Assembly: GCF_000717345.1 (NCBI RefSeq)
Contig: NZ_JNZA01000034.1
Coordinates: forward strand, 14,105-78,104
DNA: 64,000 bases
Origin: Streptomyces lydicus
Lineage (GTDB): Bacteria; Actinomycetota; Actinomycetes; Streptomycetales; Streptomycetaceae
Direction: 5' to 3'
Below are positions 16,653 through 24,871 of this stretch, piece by piece. The position numbers were made by a program, and so were the translations under genes. The notes beneath the pieces are model-generated. The model made no database searches, was not told the DNA's origin, and saw nothing but the letters and a program-made list of their open reading frames with translations. Each line of letters opens with the position of its first letter. Position 1 is the first letter of the stretch.

Positions 16653-16892
16653 GTGGGGCCCCTTCGATGGGGCCGCCCGGCCGCTGCACCCCATGCCGCC
16701 AAGCCCTCACGCGGGCATCGGCACAGGTACAGAGATCCCGCTCCGGGGCACCGCACCCACAGACCACACGTCACAAAAACACGACAGGCTGCGCATCCCC
16801 GAGGAGGGATGGGCAGCCCATTGGTTCGGTCGCTGTTTCCGTTCCCGCGCGCGGGGAGACCGAAACCTCCGCCGCGCGCCGGCCCGGCTACC

Positions 16893-17246
16893 TCACCCGA
16901 TGGCCTTGAAGCTCATGACGCCGAAGGGGAAGGCGTCCCACTTCTTTCCCCAGCTGAGCGCGAAGGACTTCCCCTTGCAGTTCGGCTTCGCGTAGAGGGT
17001 GAGCAGGTACGGGGTGTTGTTGTTGATCGAACGGGCCGGCTCGGAGCGGCTGTTGTAGCAGGTGCCCGGCTTGACGTGCAGCTTCCCGGACTTGCCCTGG
17101 TAGTGCGGCTTCGACCAGACGCAGGCGTAGTTCCTCGCGCAGCCGCCGCTCGCGGCGTGCGCGGGGCTCGTCATCACGGCCAGGCCGAGACATCCGGCCG
17201 CGGCCAGCACGCCGGTCGAGCGCGCTATGTGCTGGATGGAACGCAC
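16893..17246 (-). CDS. Small secreted peptidase-inhibitor-I36-like protein
   Basis: 117 aa from GTG 17246, preceded by GGGGGA. The signal peptide runs to SPAHA before ASGGCARNYACVW. The mature part (about 80 residues) has four cysteines, the CARNYACVWSKPHYQGKSG block and a second half with TLYAKPNCKGKSF, the duplicated crystallin-like pattern of the Streptomyces I36 inhibitor family. It is probably exported and small; whether it inhibits metalloproteases cannot be told from sequence. Confidence 0.75.
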   Translation of the reverse strand: MRSIQHIARSTGVLAAAGCLGLAVMTSPAHAASGGCARNYACVWSKPHYQGKSGKLHVKPGTCYNSRSEPARSINNNTPYLLTLYAKPNCKGKSFALSWGKKWDAFPFGVMSFKAIG

Positions 17247-17363
17247 AGAAATCCCCCAGGGATGCGGCGCGTTGACGTGCGGCCGCGGCGGGTGAAGCGT
17301 TCGCCGGAGCCGCGCCGTCAGCCCCGGGGGACGGCCTGCCACGGCGGGCGGACCGGGAGCGCG

Positions 17364-17822
17364 TCAGCGGAACGGCAGCGGGTGGCCCTTCTCGGCTTCC
17401 GGGCGCGGGCCGAAGATACGGCGCTCCGCCTCCGTGATCGCCACGTCGTGGATGCCGGCCTCGCGGCGGCGCATCAGGCCCTGGTCGTCGAACTCCCACA
17501 GCTCGTTGCCGTAGCTGCGCCACCACTGGCCGCCGGCGTCATGGCTCTCGTACTGGAAGCGCACCGCGATGCGGTTGCCGCTGTACGACCAGAGTTCCTT
17601 GCGGAGGGCGTAGTCCAGCTCGCGGGCCCACTTACGGCGCAGAAAGGCGACGATCTCGTCGCGGCCGGTGAGGAAGGTGTCGCGGTTCCGCCAGACCGAG
17701 TCCTCGGTGTAGGCGAGCGCCACCTTCTCCGGATCGCGGGTGTTCCACGCGTCCTCGGCGGCCTGCACCTTCCGGAGCGCGCTCGGCTCGTCGAACGGGG
17801 GGAGGGGCGGGCGGGGTGCCAT
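17364..17822 (-). CDS. DUF1348/SnoaL-like NTF2-fold protein
   Basis: 152 aa. It belongs to the DUF1348 group of NTF2-like proteins: [59 protein letters not shown] and [19 protein letters not shown]. These small alpha+beta barrels often act on small molecules but remain mostly uncharacterised. It is divergent from a TetR gene, and two TetR-type palindromes lie in its promoter, so it is probably the regulated target. Confidence 0.88.
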   Translation of the reverse strand: MAPRPPLPPFDEPSALRKVQAAEDAWNTRDPEKVALAYTEDSVWRNRDTFLTGRDEIVAFLRRKWARELDYALRKELWSYSGNRIAVRFQYESHDAGGQWWRSYGNELWEFDDQGLMRRREAGIHDVAITEAERRIFGPRPEAEKGHPLPFR

Positions 17823-17848
17823 GGCGGGGTCCTTGTCTCCGTACGAGG

Positions 17849-17899
17849 GAGAACGAGCGTTCTCCGCTGCTTCGGCTAGTGTAGAGAACGATCGTTCTC
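17849..17899. promoter_or_regulatory. Twin TetR operators
   Basis: Two 16-bp palindromes, GAGAACGAGCGTTCTC (17849-17864, one central mismatch) and GAGAACGATCGTTCTC (17884-17899, perfect), have starts 35 bp apart between the divergent DUF1348 and TetR genes. The second covers the region just upstream of the TetR start. This is a strong autoregulatory operator candidate. Confidence 0.8.
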
Positions 17900-17926
17900 G
17901 CGCAAGGCCGAAACCGTCGGGGAGTC

Positions 17927-18502
17927 ATGGATCAGGAAGAAGCCCGCACGCGGATACTCGACGCCGCGGAGCGGCTGTTCTACGGGCGCGGGGTACAGGC
18001 CGTCGGCATGGACGAGCTGCGCACCGCCGCCGGGGTCTCGCTCAAGCGCCTCTACCAGTGCTTTCCCGCCAAGGGCGACCTCGTCGAGGCGTATCTGCGG
18101 CGGCGGGACACGCGGTGGCGGGCCGCGCTCGCGGAGTACGTCGAGGGGCGCGCCGGGGGGCCCGGGGAGCGGCCGCTCGCGGTCTTCGACTGGCTGCACG
18201 ACTGGTTCGCGGAGCCGGACTTCCGCGGCTGCGCCTTCCTCAACTCCTTCGGGGAGCTGGGGGCGACCTCGGACGGGGTCGGCCGCGTCGCCCGGGAGCA
18301 CAAGCGGGCCCTGCTGGCCTATCTGACCGGGCTCGTGCGTGCGCTGCCGGTGGACGGACCGGACGCGGTGGCGGGTCAGTTGGCGCTGCTCGTCGACGGG
18401 GCGATCACCACCGCGGCGCTCACCGGCGACCCCGCGGCCGCCCGGCACGCCCGTACCGCCGCGGGGAGCCTGCTGGCGGCGGCGGGCGCACGCGAGGCGT
18501 GA
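17927..18502 (+). CDS. TetR-family regulator
   Basis: 191 aa. The TetR helix-turn-helix covers residues 8-55: RILDAAERLFYGRGVQAVGM and LRTAAGVSLKRLYQCFPAKG. The C-terminal ligand domain has the CAFLNSFGELGA segment seen in the group that commonly regulates small oxidoreductase or NTF2-like genes. It is preceded by two GAGAACG-N2-CGTTCTC palindromes, which it most likely binds. The ligand is unknown. Confidence 0.92.
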   Translation: MDQEEARTRILDAAERLFYGRGVQAVGMDELRTAAGVSLKRLYQCFPAKGDLVEAYLRRRDTRWRAALAEYVEGRAGGPGERPLAVFDWLHDWFAEPDFRGCAFLNSFGELGATSDGVGRVAREHKRALLAYLTGLVRALPVDGPDAVAGQLALLVDGAITTAALTGDPAAARHARTAAGSLLAAAGAREA

Positions 18503-18563
18503 CGCGCCGCCGCCGCCGGATCCGGGCCGGTCGTCCGCCGGCCTCGGGGTTACTTCCGGGGTG

Positions 18564-19106
18564 TTACTGGAGGTGGCCCAGGGTGCGGACCGCCTCGTAG
18601 TACTTCTTGGCGACCTTCAGGCAGCCCTTGCGCTGCAATTCGGTGTACGGACCCCACTGCCTCTTGCACTGGTTCTGCATGTCCTCGAGGAAGGAGTCGT
18701 CCACCCGCTTCTTGTGCGCACGGGTGAATTCATGCATCTTCTTGTAATTGCGGTAACCGAAATCGTGCCGGGCGCAGGACTCCCAGAAGTGGAAACCGCC
18801 GGGGTTGTCGCTGACGTGGGAACAGCCGTCGGTGCCCCAGTCGAAGCGGTACGCGTCGTGCCCGTCCTGCCACTTGACGCGGGTGTTCTCCCACAGCGGC
18901 ATTGCGTACTTCTCGGTCAGCTGGTTCAGCCGCTTGAGCTTCTGTGCCTTGCTGATCGCCGCCGCCTGGTGGTCAGCCGTGGCAGAGGACGTGCGCACCG
19001 TGGAGCCGTCCGGGTGCGCGGGGCCGGCGAGCGCCGGGGTGGCCGCGGAGAGCGCGAGTACGCCGCTCAGTGCGGCGCCGGCCAAGGACATGCCGACTTT
19101 CTTCAC
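18564..19106 (-). CDS. Secreted prokaryotic phospholipase A2
   Basis: 180 aa from GTG 19106 (GGGGGAA upstream). The signal peptide is VKKVGMSLAGAALSGVLALS, processed near TPALA. The mature enzyme has the bacterial PLA2 core: DWGTDGCSHVSDNPGGFHF then SCARHDFGYRNYKK, with the catalytic His-Asp pair, and cysteine residues for two disulfides (one in the CKRQWG segment). Streptomyces PLA2s are secreted, calcium-dependent hydrolases of the sn-2 ester of phospholipids. The gene is monocistronic and convergent with the TetR gene. Confidence 0.92.
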   Translation of the reverse strand: MKKVGMSLAGAALSGVLALSAATPALAGPAHPDGSTVRTSSATADHQAAAISKAQKLKRLNQLTEKYAMPLWENTRVKWQDGHDAYRFDWGTDGCSHVSDNPGGFHFWESCARHDFGYRNYKKMHEFTRAHKKRVDDSFLEDMQNQCKRQWGPYTELQRKGCLKVAKKYYEAVRTLGHLQ

Positions 19107-19414
19107 GTGTAATTCCCCCATTCTCGGGAGCTTCCGGGCGCGATCGTCCCGGAAGCGTTACGCGGCCGGCCGGAGAAAGGTGGTCAGGGCACAGCAAGGC
19201 ACCCACGTGAAAGTGAAAGTGCGTCCGTGCGTTCTTCCCCCGAACTGACCGCGCCCGAAGATTAACACGCCATCAATTCATCGACAGGTCAAAGGAAGAA
19301 AAGATCCGGACGCGAGAATTCCGCCGAGAATGCGGAATGAATTGCTCCTCATGGGGAAACGAAGAGGCGAGTGAGCCTTCTCCGGCCCACTCGCCTGCCA
19401 CGACGTCGGAGTGC

Positions 19415-20650
19415 TCAGCCCAGCACCCGCTCCAAGGAGGCCAGCGCCGAGGCCAGTTCCTCGTCGGTGATGGTCAGCGGCGGGGCGAGCCGGATCGTCG
19501 AGCCGTGGGTGTCCTTGACCAGCACGCCTTCCTTGAGGAGGCGTTCGCTGATCTCCCGGCCGGTGCCGAGGGCGGGATCGACGTCCACGCCGGCCCACAG
19601 GCCGCGGGCCCGGAAACCGGTCACGCCCTTGCCGGTCAGCGCGGCCAGGCCGGCGCGCAACTGCTCGCCCCGCTCGGCCGCCCGGCGCTGGAACTCCCCG
19701 GTGGCCAGCAGGTCGATGACGGCCGAACCGACCGCCGCCGCCAGCGGGTTGCCGCCGAACGTGGAGCCGTGCTGGCCGGGGCCGAGCACGCCCAGGACGT
19801 CGCGCCGGGCGACGACCGCGGAGACCGGGACGATGCCGTCGCCCAGCGCCTTGCCGAGGAGGAGCACGTCGGGGACGACGGACTCGTGCTCGACGGCCAG
19901 GGTCGTGCCGGTGCGGCCCAGCCCGGACTGGATCTCGTCGGCGATGAACAGGCAGCCGGCGCGGCGGGTCAGTTCGCGGACGCCGGTGAGGTAGCCGTCG
20001 TCGGGGATCAGCACGCCCGCCTCGCCCTGGATGGGCTCGATCAGCACCGCGGCGGTGGTCTCGTCCACGGCCGCTTCGAGCGCGGCGAGGTCGTTGTAGG
20101 GGACGGTGCGGAAGCCGGGGGCGAACGGGCCGAAGCCGACGCGGGCGGTGTCGTCGTCGGAGAAGCCGACGATGGTCGTCGTACGGCCGTGGAAGTTGCC
20201 GCCGGCCACCACGATCGTCGCCTTGTCCGCGGGGACGCCCTTGACGTCGTACGCCCACTTGCGGGCCACCTTGATGCCGCTCTCGACCGCCTCGGCCCCG
20301 GTGTTCATCGGCAGCACCATGTCCAGGCCGGTCAGCGCGGCCAGGCCCTCGGCGAATCCGGCGAGCCGGTCGTTGTGGAAGGCGCGCGAGGTCAGGGTCA
20401 GCTGGTCGAGCTGGCGGTGTGCGGCCTCGATCAGGTCCGGGTGCCGGTGGCCGAAGTTGAGGGCCGAGTAGCCGGCCAGCATGTCGAGGTAGCGGCGCCC
20501 CTCGACGTCCTCGACCCAGACGCCCTCGGCGCGCGCCACGACCACCGGCAGCGGGTGGTAGTTGTGCGCCAGGACCGGGGCCTCGGCCTGGATCAGCTCG
20601 GCGGACGAGCGGGGCGCGCCGACGACGGCGGTACGGGTGGGAGCAGTCAT
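19415..20650 (-). CDS. rocD: Ornithine aminotransferase
   Basis: 411 aa class III aminotransferase. Visible: YLDMLAGYSALNFGHRHPD, MNTGAEAVESGIKVARKW, VLIEPIQGEAGV, IADEIQSGLGRTG and the PLP lysine K267 in VLLLGKALGDG. Length and motifs match RocD, which converts ornithine plus 2-oxoglutarate to glutamate semialdehyde and glutamate. It overlaps the upstream dimethylargininase-like gene by ATGA. Together they form an arginine/methylarginine degradation unit headed by an Lrp-type regulator. Confidence 0.93.
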   Translation of the reverse strand: MTAPTRTAVVGAPRSSAELIQAEAPVLAHNYHPLPVVVARAEGVWVEDVEGRRYLDMLAGYSALNFGHRHPDLIEAAHRQLDQLTLTSRAFHNDRLAGFAEGLAALTGLDMVLPMNTGAEAVESGIKVARKWAYDVKGVPADKATIVVAGGNFHGRTTTIVGFSDDDTARVGFGPFAPGFRTVPYNDLAALEAAVDETTAAVLIEPIQGEAGVLIPDDGYLTGVRELTRRAGCLFIADEIQSGLGRTGTTLAVEHESVVPDVLLLGKALGDGIVPVSAVVARRDVLGVLGPGQHGSTFGGNPLAAAVGSAVIDLLATGEFQRRAAERGEQLRAGLAALTGKGVTGFRARGLWAGVDVDPALGTGREISERLLKEGVLVKDTHGSTIRLAPPLTITDEELASALASLERVLG

Positions 20651-21459
20651 GAGCGGATCTCCTGGGTGCAGCACTTGATGCCGCCGCCGGCCTTGTGGAA
20701 CTCCGAGAGGTCGACGGGGACGGGGACATAGCCGCGGTCGGTGAGCTGGTCGATCAGGCCGGTGGCCTGCGGGGCGATGAAGACGTGCCGGCCGTCGGAG
20801 ACCGAGTTGAGGCCGAACGCCATGGCGTCCTCGCGGGTCGCGAGCACCGCGTCGGGGAACAGCCGCGCGAGCACCTCACGGCACCCGGGCGAGAACGCGT
20901 CGGGGAAGTACGCCACGTTCTCCTCGTCGAGGGCGAACAGCGCGGTGTCGAGGTGGTAGAAGTGCGGGTCCACCAGCTGGAGGCCGATGGTCGGGACGCC
21001 GAAGAACTCCTGCGCCTCGTGGTGCGCGGCCCGCGCCGTACGGAAGCCGGTGCCGGCCAGCAGGAAGCGGCCCGCCGGGACCAGGTCGCCCTCGCCCTCG
21101 CACACCGACTCCGGCCGGTAGACGTCGAACCCGGCGGCCTTGAACCACGTCTCGTACGCGGTGGACTCCGGCCGCCGCTCCGGCGCGTGGAACAGCGAGC
21201 CGAAGACCCGGCCGCGCATCACCACCGCGCAGTTCGCCGCGAAGACCATGTCCGGCAGGCCGGGGACCGGCGGCACGGACTCCACCGCGTGCCCGTGGGC
21301 GCGGTAGGTGTCGATCAGCGTGGACCACTGCCGGGCCGCGCGTGCCGTGTCGACCGGCACCTCCGCCCGCATCCACGGATTGATGGCGTAGCGCACCTCG
21401 AAGTGCCTGGGCTCGCAGACCAGATAACGCCGTGGACTCGCCACTCGACTCGTCGGCAC
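20647..21459 (-). CDS. Dimethylarginine dimethylaminohydrolase-like enzyme
   Basis: 270 aa from GTG 21459 after GGAGGGGG. It is an arginine-modifying pentein-fold enzyme: PWMRAEVPVDTARAARQW, LPDMVFAANCAVV, CEGEGDLV, DPHFYHLDTALF with the catalytic His, and KAGGGIKCCTQEI with the nucleophilic Cys263 (or 264). Dimethylargininases yield citrulline and dimethylamine; arginine deiminase-like activity is an alternative. Translational coupling to rocD suggests that ornithine or arginine catabolism is the context. In many actinomycetes the same pair stands behind an Lrp regulator. Confidence 0.88.
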   Translation of the reverse strand: MPTSRVASPRRYLVCEPRHFEVRYAINPWMRAEVPVDTARAARQWSTLIDTYRAHGHAVESVPPVPGLPDMVFAANCAVVMRGRVFGSLFHAPERRPESTAYETWFKAAGFDVYRPESVCEGEGDLVPAGRFLLAGTGFRTARAAHHEAQEFFGVPTIGLQLVDPHFYHLDTALFALDEENVAYFPDAFSPGCREVLARLFPDAVLATREDAMAFGLNSVSDGRHVFIAPQATGLIDQLTDRGYVPVPVDLSEFHKAGGGIKCCTQEIRS

Positions 21460-21628
21460 AGGAGTACCCCCTCCGCTTCCATGTGAGGACACGTTCCTCT
21501 GAGGACATGCGGGGTGACCAGCTGTCACCGGTCGTCACCCGCGGTGCCTCAACGGTAGGAAGGACGCATTCCGGCCACAAGAAACAAACGCTGCTCAGTG
21601 GCGCACGAATACTGCGGAGAAGTGCAGG

Positions 21629-22135
21629 TCAACGCTGCTTTCCTGCGCCGTTTCCGGCCGCGGTCCCCCGGCCGCCCGCCTCCGGGCTCTCCGGCAGCAG
21701 GTGGGACAGCACCATGTAACTGATCGTCTTGCGGATGAACGGCTCCGCCCTGATCCGCTCCAGCACCTCTTCGAAGTGCTCGACGTCGGTCGCCCGCACG
21801 TGCAGCAGCGCGTCCGCGCCCCCGGTGACGGTCATCGCGGCGGCGATCTCCGGGTGGTTGCGCACCACCTCGGCCAGCCGCCGGGGCGGCGCCGCGCTGT
21901 CGCAGTACACCTCGACGTACGCCTCGGTCAGCCAGCCCAGCGCGGCCGGCCGGACGGTCGCGGTGAAGCCGGTGATGACGTTGGTTTCCCGCAGCCGGTC
22001 CACCCGCCGTTTGACCGCGGTCGACGACAGTCCGACGGACGCCCCGATCTCCGCGAAGCTCGCCCGGCCGTTGTCGATCAGGGCCTTGACGATCTTGCGG
22101 TCGAGCTCGTCGAAGGGCACGGCCTTGTGGGTCAC
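21629..22135 (-). CDS. Lrp/AsnC-family regulator
   Basis: 168 aa from GTG 22135, with the strong site GGGAGGT. HTH at residues 8-55: LDRKIVKALIDNGRASFAEI and GLSSTAVKRRVDRLRE. The RAM domain follows (AYVEVYCDSAAPPRRLAEVV, AMTVTGGADALLHVRATD). It is encoded 170 bp upstream of the DDAH-like gene and rocD on the same strand, so it is the likely arginine/ornithine-responsive regulator of that unit. Confidence 0.92.
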   Translation of the reverse strand: MTHKAVPFDELDRKIVKALIDNGRASFAEIGASVGLSSTAVKRRVDRLRETNVITGFTATVRPAALGWLTEAYVEVYCDSAAPPRRLAEVVRNHPEIAAAMTVTGGADALLHVRATDVEHFEEVLERIRAEPFIRKTISYMVLSHLLPESPEAGGRGTAAGNGAGKQR

Positions 22136-22340
22136 TGGACCTCCCGTTCCATCCAGGTGCCGCTGGCGTCGCGGTCGCCTCACGGTAGCGGTAGCCGGCC
22201 CGGCGGTGGCGTATCCCCCACCCCGCCCGCCAAACCCCCAGTTCAGGCATCTATGCAGGTCACAGGGGGTGGCGTAACGTCGCCGCAACACCGCTCGCCT
22301 AGCGTCGGTGTCCCGCTGGCGAAGGTGAGGAGGCCGGGCC

Positions 22341-23132
22341 GTGCAGCATGCGACGGTGAGGGACGACGGGGCCGGCGACGGGCTCACCCGGGCGGACCGG
22401 GCCCGGCGGGTGGCGAACGTGCTGCGCGGGCAGGTGCTGCGCGGGGCCTTCGCGGACGGGGTGCTGCCGGACGAACGGGCCCTGGTCGCCGAGTTCGGCA
22501 CCTCGCGCAACACCGTGCGGGAGGCGCTCGGGCTGCTCCGCGACGAGGGGCTGGTGGCGCGGCGGCGGGGCGTGGGCACGGTCGTCGTCGGCCGGGCCTA
22601 TCAGCACCCGCTCGGCGAACTGTCCGGGCTGGCCGAGGTGCTGCAACGGCACGGCACCGTCGTCAACGAGGTGCGGGAGGCGCGCAGCGTACGGCCACCG
22701 CTGACGGTCGCCCGGCGGCTGGGCCTGGCGGAGGGCACCCCGGCCGTCTATCTGGAGCGGCTGCGGCGGGTGGACGGACTGCCGCTGTCCCTGGACTGCA
22801 CGTACCTCATCCAGGAGGTCGGGGAGCCACTGCTGGCGCGCGGGCGGGAGACGCTGGAACGGCAGGACGTCTTCGACCTGATCGAGCAGGTGGCGGGCGC
22901 GCCACTGGGCCGGGCGGAGGTGTCCGTCCAGGCCGTGGTGGCCGACCCGGCGACCTGCGCGGTGCTCGCGATGCCCGAGGGCGGCGCGGTCCTCGCCGTC
23001 GAGCGCCTCACCCGGCTCGCCGACGGCCGCCCCGCCGACCTGGAGTTCATCCATCTGCGCGGGGACCGGCTGACCCTGCACGCCACCCTCGACCGGGCCG
23101 CCCGGCATGTTGCCGACCTCCCTGTCACGTAA
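22341..23132 (+). CDS. GntR regulator, HutC/UTRA type
   Basis: 263 aa from GTG 22341. The winged helix (residues 20-90) has LPDERALVAEFGTSRNTVRE and GLLRDEGLVARRRGVGTVVV. The UTRA effector domain covers 95-255 (YLERLRRVDGLPLSLDCTYL, FDLIEQVAGAPLGRAEV). It overlaps the next gene, an MFS exporter, by 26 bp, so both should be one transcript and the regulator probably senses the transported compound. Confidence 0.92.
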   Translation: MQHATVRDDGAGDGLTRADRARRVANVLRGQVLRGAFADGVLPDERALVAEFGTSRNTVREALGLLRDEGLVARRRGVGTVVVGRAYQHPLGELSGLAEVLQRHGTVVNEVREARSVRPPLTVARRLGLAEGTPAVYLERLRRVDGLPLSLDCTYLIQEVGEPLLARGRETLERQDVFDLIEQVAGAPLGRAEVSVQAVVADPATCAVLAMPEGGAVLAVERLTRLADGRPADLEFIHLRGDRLTLHATLDRAARHVADLPVT

Positions 23133-24672
23133 GGGAGTTGGTGCGGCCGCCGCGGTACGGGGAGCGCCGCGCGGCGCGCTGACCCTCGCGATGTGCCTGT
23201 GCGTCACCCTGGTCATCGGCATGGTCTCGGCCGTCAACCTCGCCCTGCCCGCGCTGGCGGCGAGCGCGCTGCACCCCTCCGCGCAGGCGGTGATCTGGAT
23301 CGTGGACGGCTATGTCGTCGTCTTCGCCTGTCTGCTGGTGCCGGCCGGTGCGCTCGCCGACCGGTGGGGCCGCAAGGGCGTGCTGCTGTGCGGCATGGGG
23401 GTCTTCACCGCCGGCTGTGCGGTCTGCGCGCTGGCGCCCGGTGCCGGGGTGCTGATCGCGGGGCGGATGATCAGCGGGGCGGGGGCCGCCGCGGTGCTGC
23501 CCACCACGCTCGCGCTGCTGGTGGAAGGGCGCGACGAGCGGTCGCGGCGGCGGGCGGTCGCGGTGTGGGCGTCGATGACCGGGCTCGCCGCGGTGCTGGG
23601 CAACGTCGGCGGCGGGGCGGCCGTCGAGTACGGCGGCTGGCGGACCCTGTTCGGGTGTGCGGTGCCGCCGGCGCTGGCGGCGCTGGTCCTGGCCGGGGTG
23701 GTCGCACCGGCCGGCGCCCGGCACCCGCGGCCGGTCGCGCCGCTCGGCAGCGCGCTGCTCACCGGGGGCTTCCTGACCCTGCTGTACGGGCTGGTCCGCG
23801 GCCCGGAGGAGGGGTGGCGGAGCCCGGCTGCGCTCGGGTCGCTCGCCGCCGCGGCGCTGCTGCTGACCGGGTGGGTGCGCTGCGAACTGCGCGCCGACCG
23901 GCCGCTGCTGGACCCCCGGCTGTTCGCCCGGCCCGCCGTGCGCGCGGGCGCGCTGGGCATGGCCGCCCTGTTCACCGGCATGTTCGGGCTCTTCTACCTC
24001 AACGGCCAGTACCTCCAGTACGCCAAGGGCCACGGCCCGTTCGGCGCGGGACTGCGGCTGTTGCCGATGGCCGCGGCGCTGTTGACCGGCCCGCGCTGCG
24101 GGCTGCTGCTGGAGCGGCGGTGCGGGCGGCGGGGCACGGTCGTGACGGGGATGCTGGTACAGGCCGCCGGGCTCGGCACGGTCTCCGGCGCCGACGCGCA
24201 CACCCCCTACGCGTGGTACGCCCTGGGGGCCGGGCTGACCGCGCTCGGCTGCGGTATCACCACCCCGCTGCTCTCGCACGCCATGATGGCGGCGCTGCCG
24301 CCCGAGCGGGCCGGGGCCGGGTCCGGGCTGCAGAGCCTGGCGAGGGAGGTGGGCAGCGCGCTGGGCATCGCCGTGACCGGCACCCTGACCACCGCGGTCT
24401 TCACCGCCCGCCTGCCCGTGGCGCTGTCCGGCCGCGGCCGGCCGACGACGGTGGCGGCGGCCGAGGCCCGTAGCTCCGGCCCGCGGATGCACGCGGCGGT
24501 GGTCGACGCGTTCACCGCCGGGCTGCACACCGCGACCCTGACGCTGGCCGCGGCGGTCACCGTCGTGGCGCTGATCGTCGCCCGGTGGATCCCGTCGGAC
24601 CGGTCACGCAGCGGTGGTGCCGGGCGTCGGCGCCCGGCACCGGACCCCGCCCCCGGCCGTCCGCGGCGCTAG
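23107..24672 (+). CDS. MFS exporter, DHA2 family
   Basis: 521 aa with about 14 predicted helices. Motifs: WIVDGYVVVFACLLVPAGAL, ALADRWGRKGVLLCG (loop 2-3), GRMISGAGAAAVLPTTLALL, and ERAGAGSGLQSLAREVGSAL near the C-terminus. This is the QacA/EmrB-like multidrug exporter pattern. It overlaps the upstream GntR gene. The last codons run into the left arm of the 168-bp palindrome, and the stop codon tag lies inside its ctag border, so the element may have altered the C-terminus. Confidence 0.92.
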   Translation: MLPTSLSRKGVGAAAAVRGAPRGALTLAMCLCVTLVIGMVSAVNLALPALAASALHPSAQAVIWIVDGYVVVFACLLVPAGALADRWGRKGVLLCGMGVFTAGCAVCALAPGAGVLIAGRMISGAGAAAVLPTTLALLVEGRDERSRRRAVAVWASMTGLAAVLGNVGGGAAVEYGGWRTLFGCAVPPALAALVLAGVVAPAGARHPRPVAPLGSALLTGGFLTLLYGLVRGPEEGWRSPAALGSLAAAALLLTGWVRCELRADRPLLDPRLFARPAVRAGALGMAALFTGMFGLFYLNGQYLQYAKGHGPFGAGLRLLPMAAALLTGPRCGLLLERRCGRRGTVVTGMLVQAAGLGTVSGADAHTPYAWYALGAGLTALGCGITTPLLSHAMMAALPPERAGAGSGLQSLAREVGSALGIAVTGTLTTAVFTARLPVALSGRGRPTTVAAAEARSSGPRMHAAVVDAFTAGLHTATLTLAAAVTVVALIVARWIPSDRSRSGGAGRRRPAPDPAPGRPRR

Positions 24673-24836
24673 GGGGTGTCTCCCCGATCTCCGTGGGCCT
24701 GCGACGCCTGGCACCGCACCTCGCGGCGTTGTCGCATCACCCACGGACACCCAGTCCGAGGGCGACGCTCCGCCTTGCGATGCACGGCACCAGACGCCGC
24801 AGGCTGATCCACGGAGATCGGGGAGACACCCCCTAG
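24669..24836. repeat. 168-bp palindromic element, MITE-like
   Basis: Perfect 28-bp terminal inverted repeats at 24669-24696 and 24809-24836, beginning ctagggggtgtctccccgat. The interior continues the palindrome imperfectly (gcctgcgacgcctgg against cctgcggcgtctggtg in reverse complement, with a 4-nt bulge). It has no coding capacity. The CTAG at both outer ends could be a target duplication. It sits between the convergent MFS and amidohydrolase genes and would also act as a strong transcription terminator. It could be a MITE or an internally deleted IS remnant. Confidence 0.75.
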
Positions 24837-24871
24837 GCGGGCCCCCCCCGGCCGCCCCGCGAGACCCCGCC

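Noticed and set aside
24669..24836. Intact insertion sequence
   Set aside because: Too short and no transposase frame; treated as a palindromic element.
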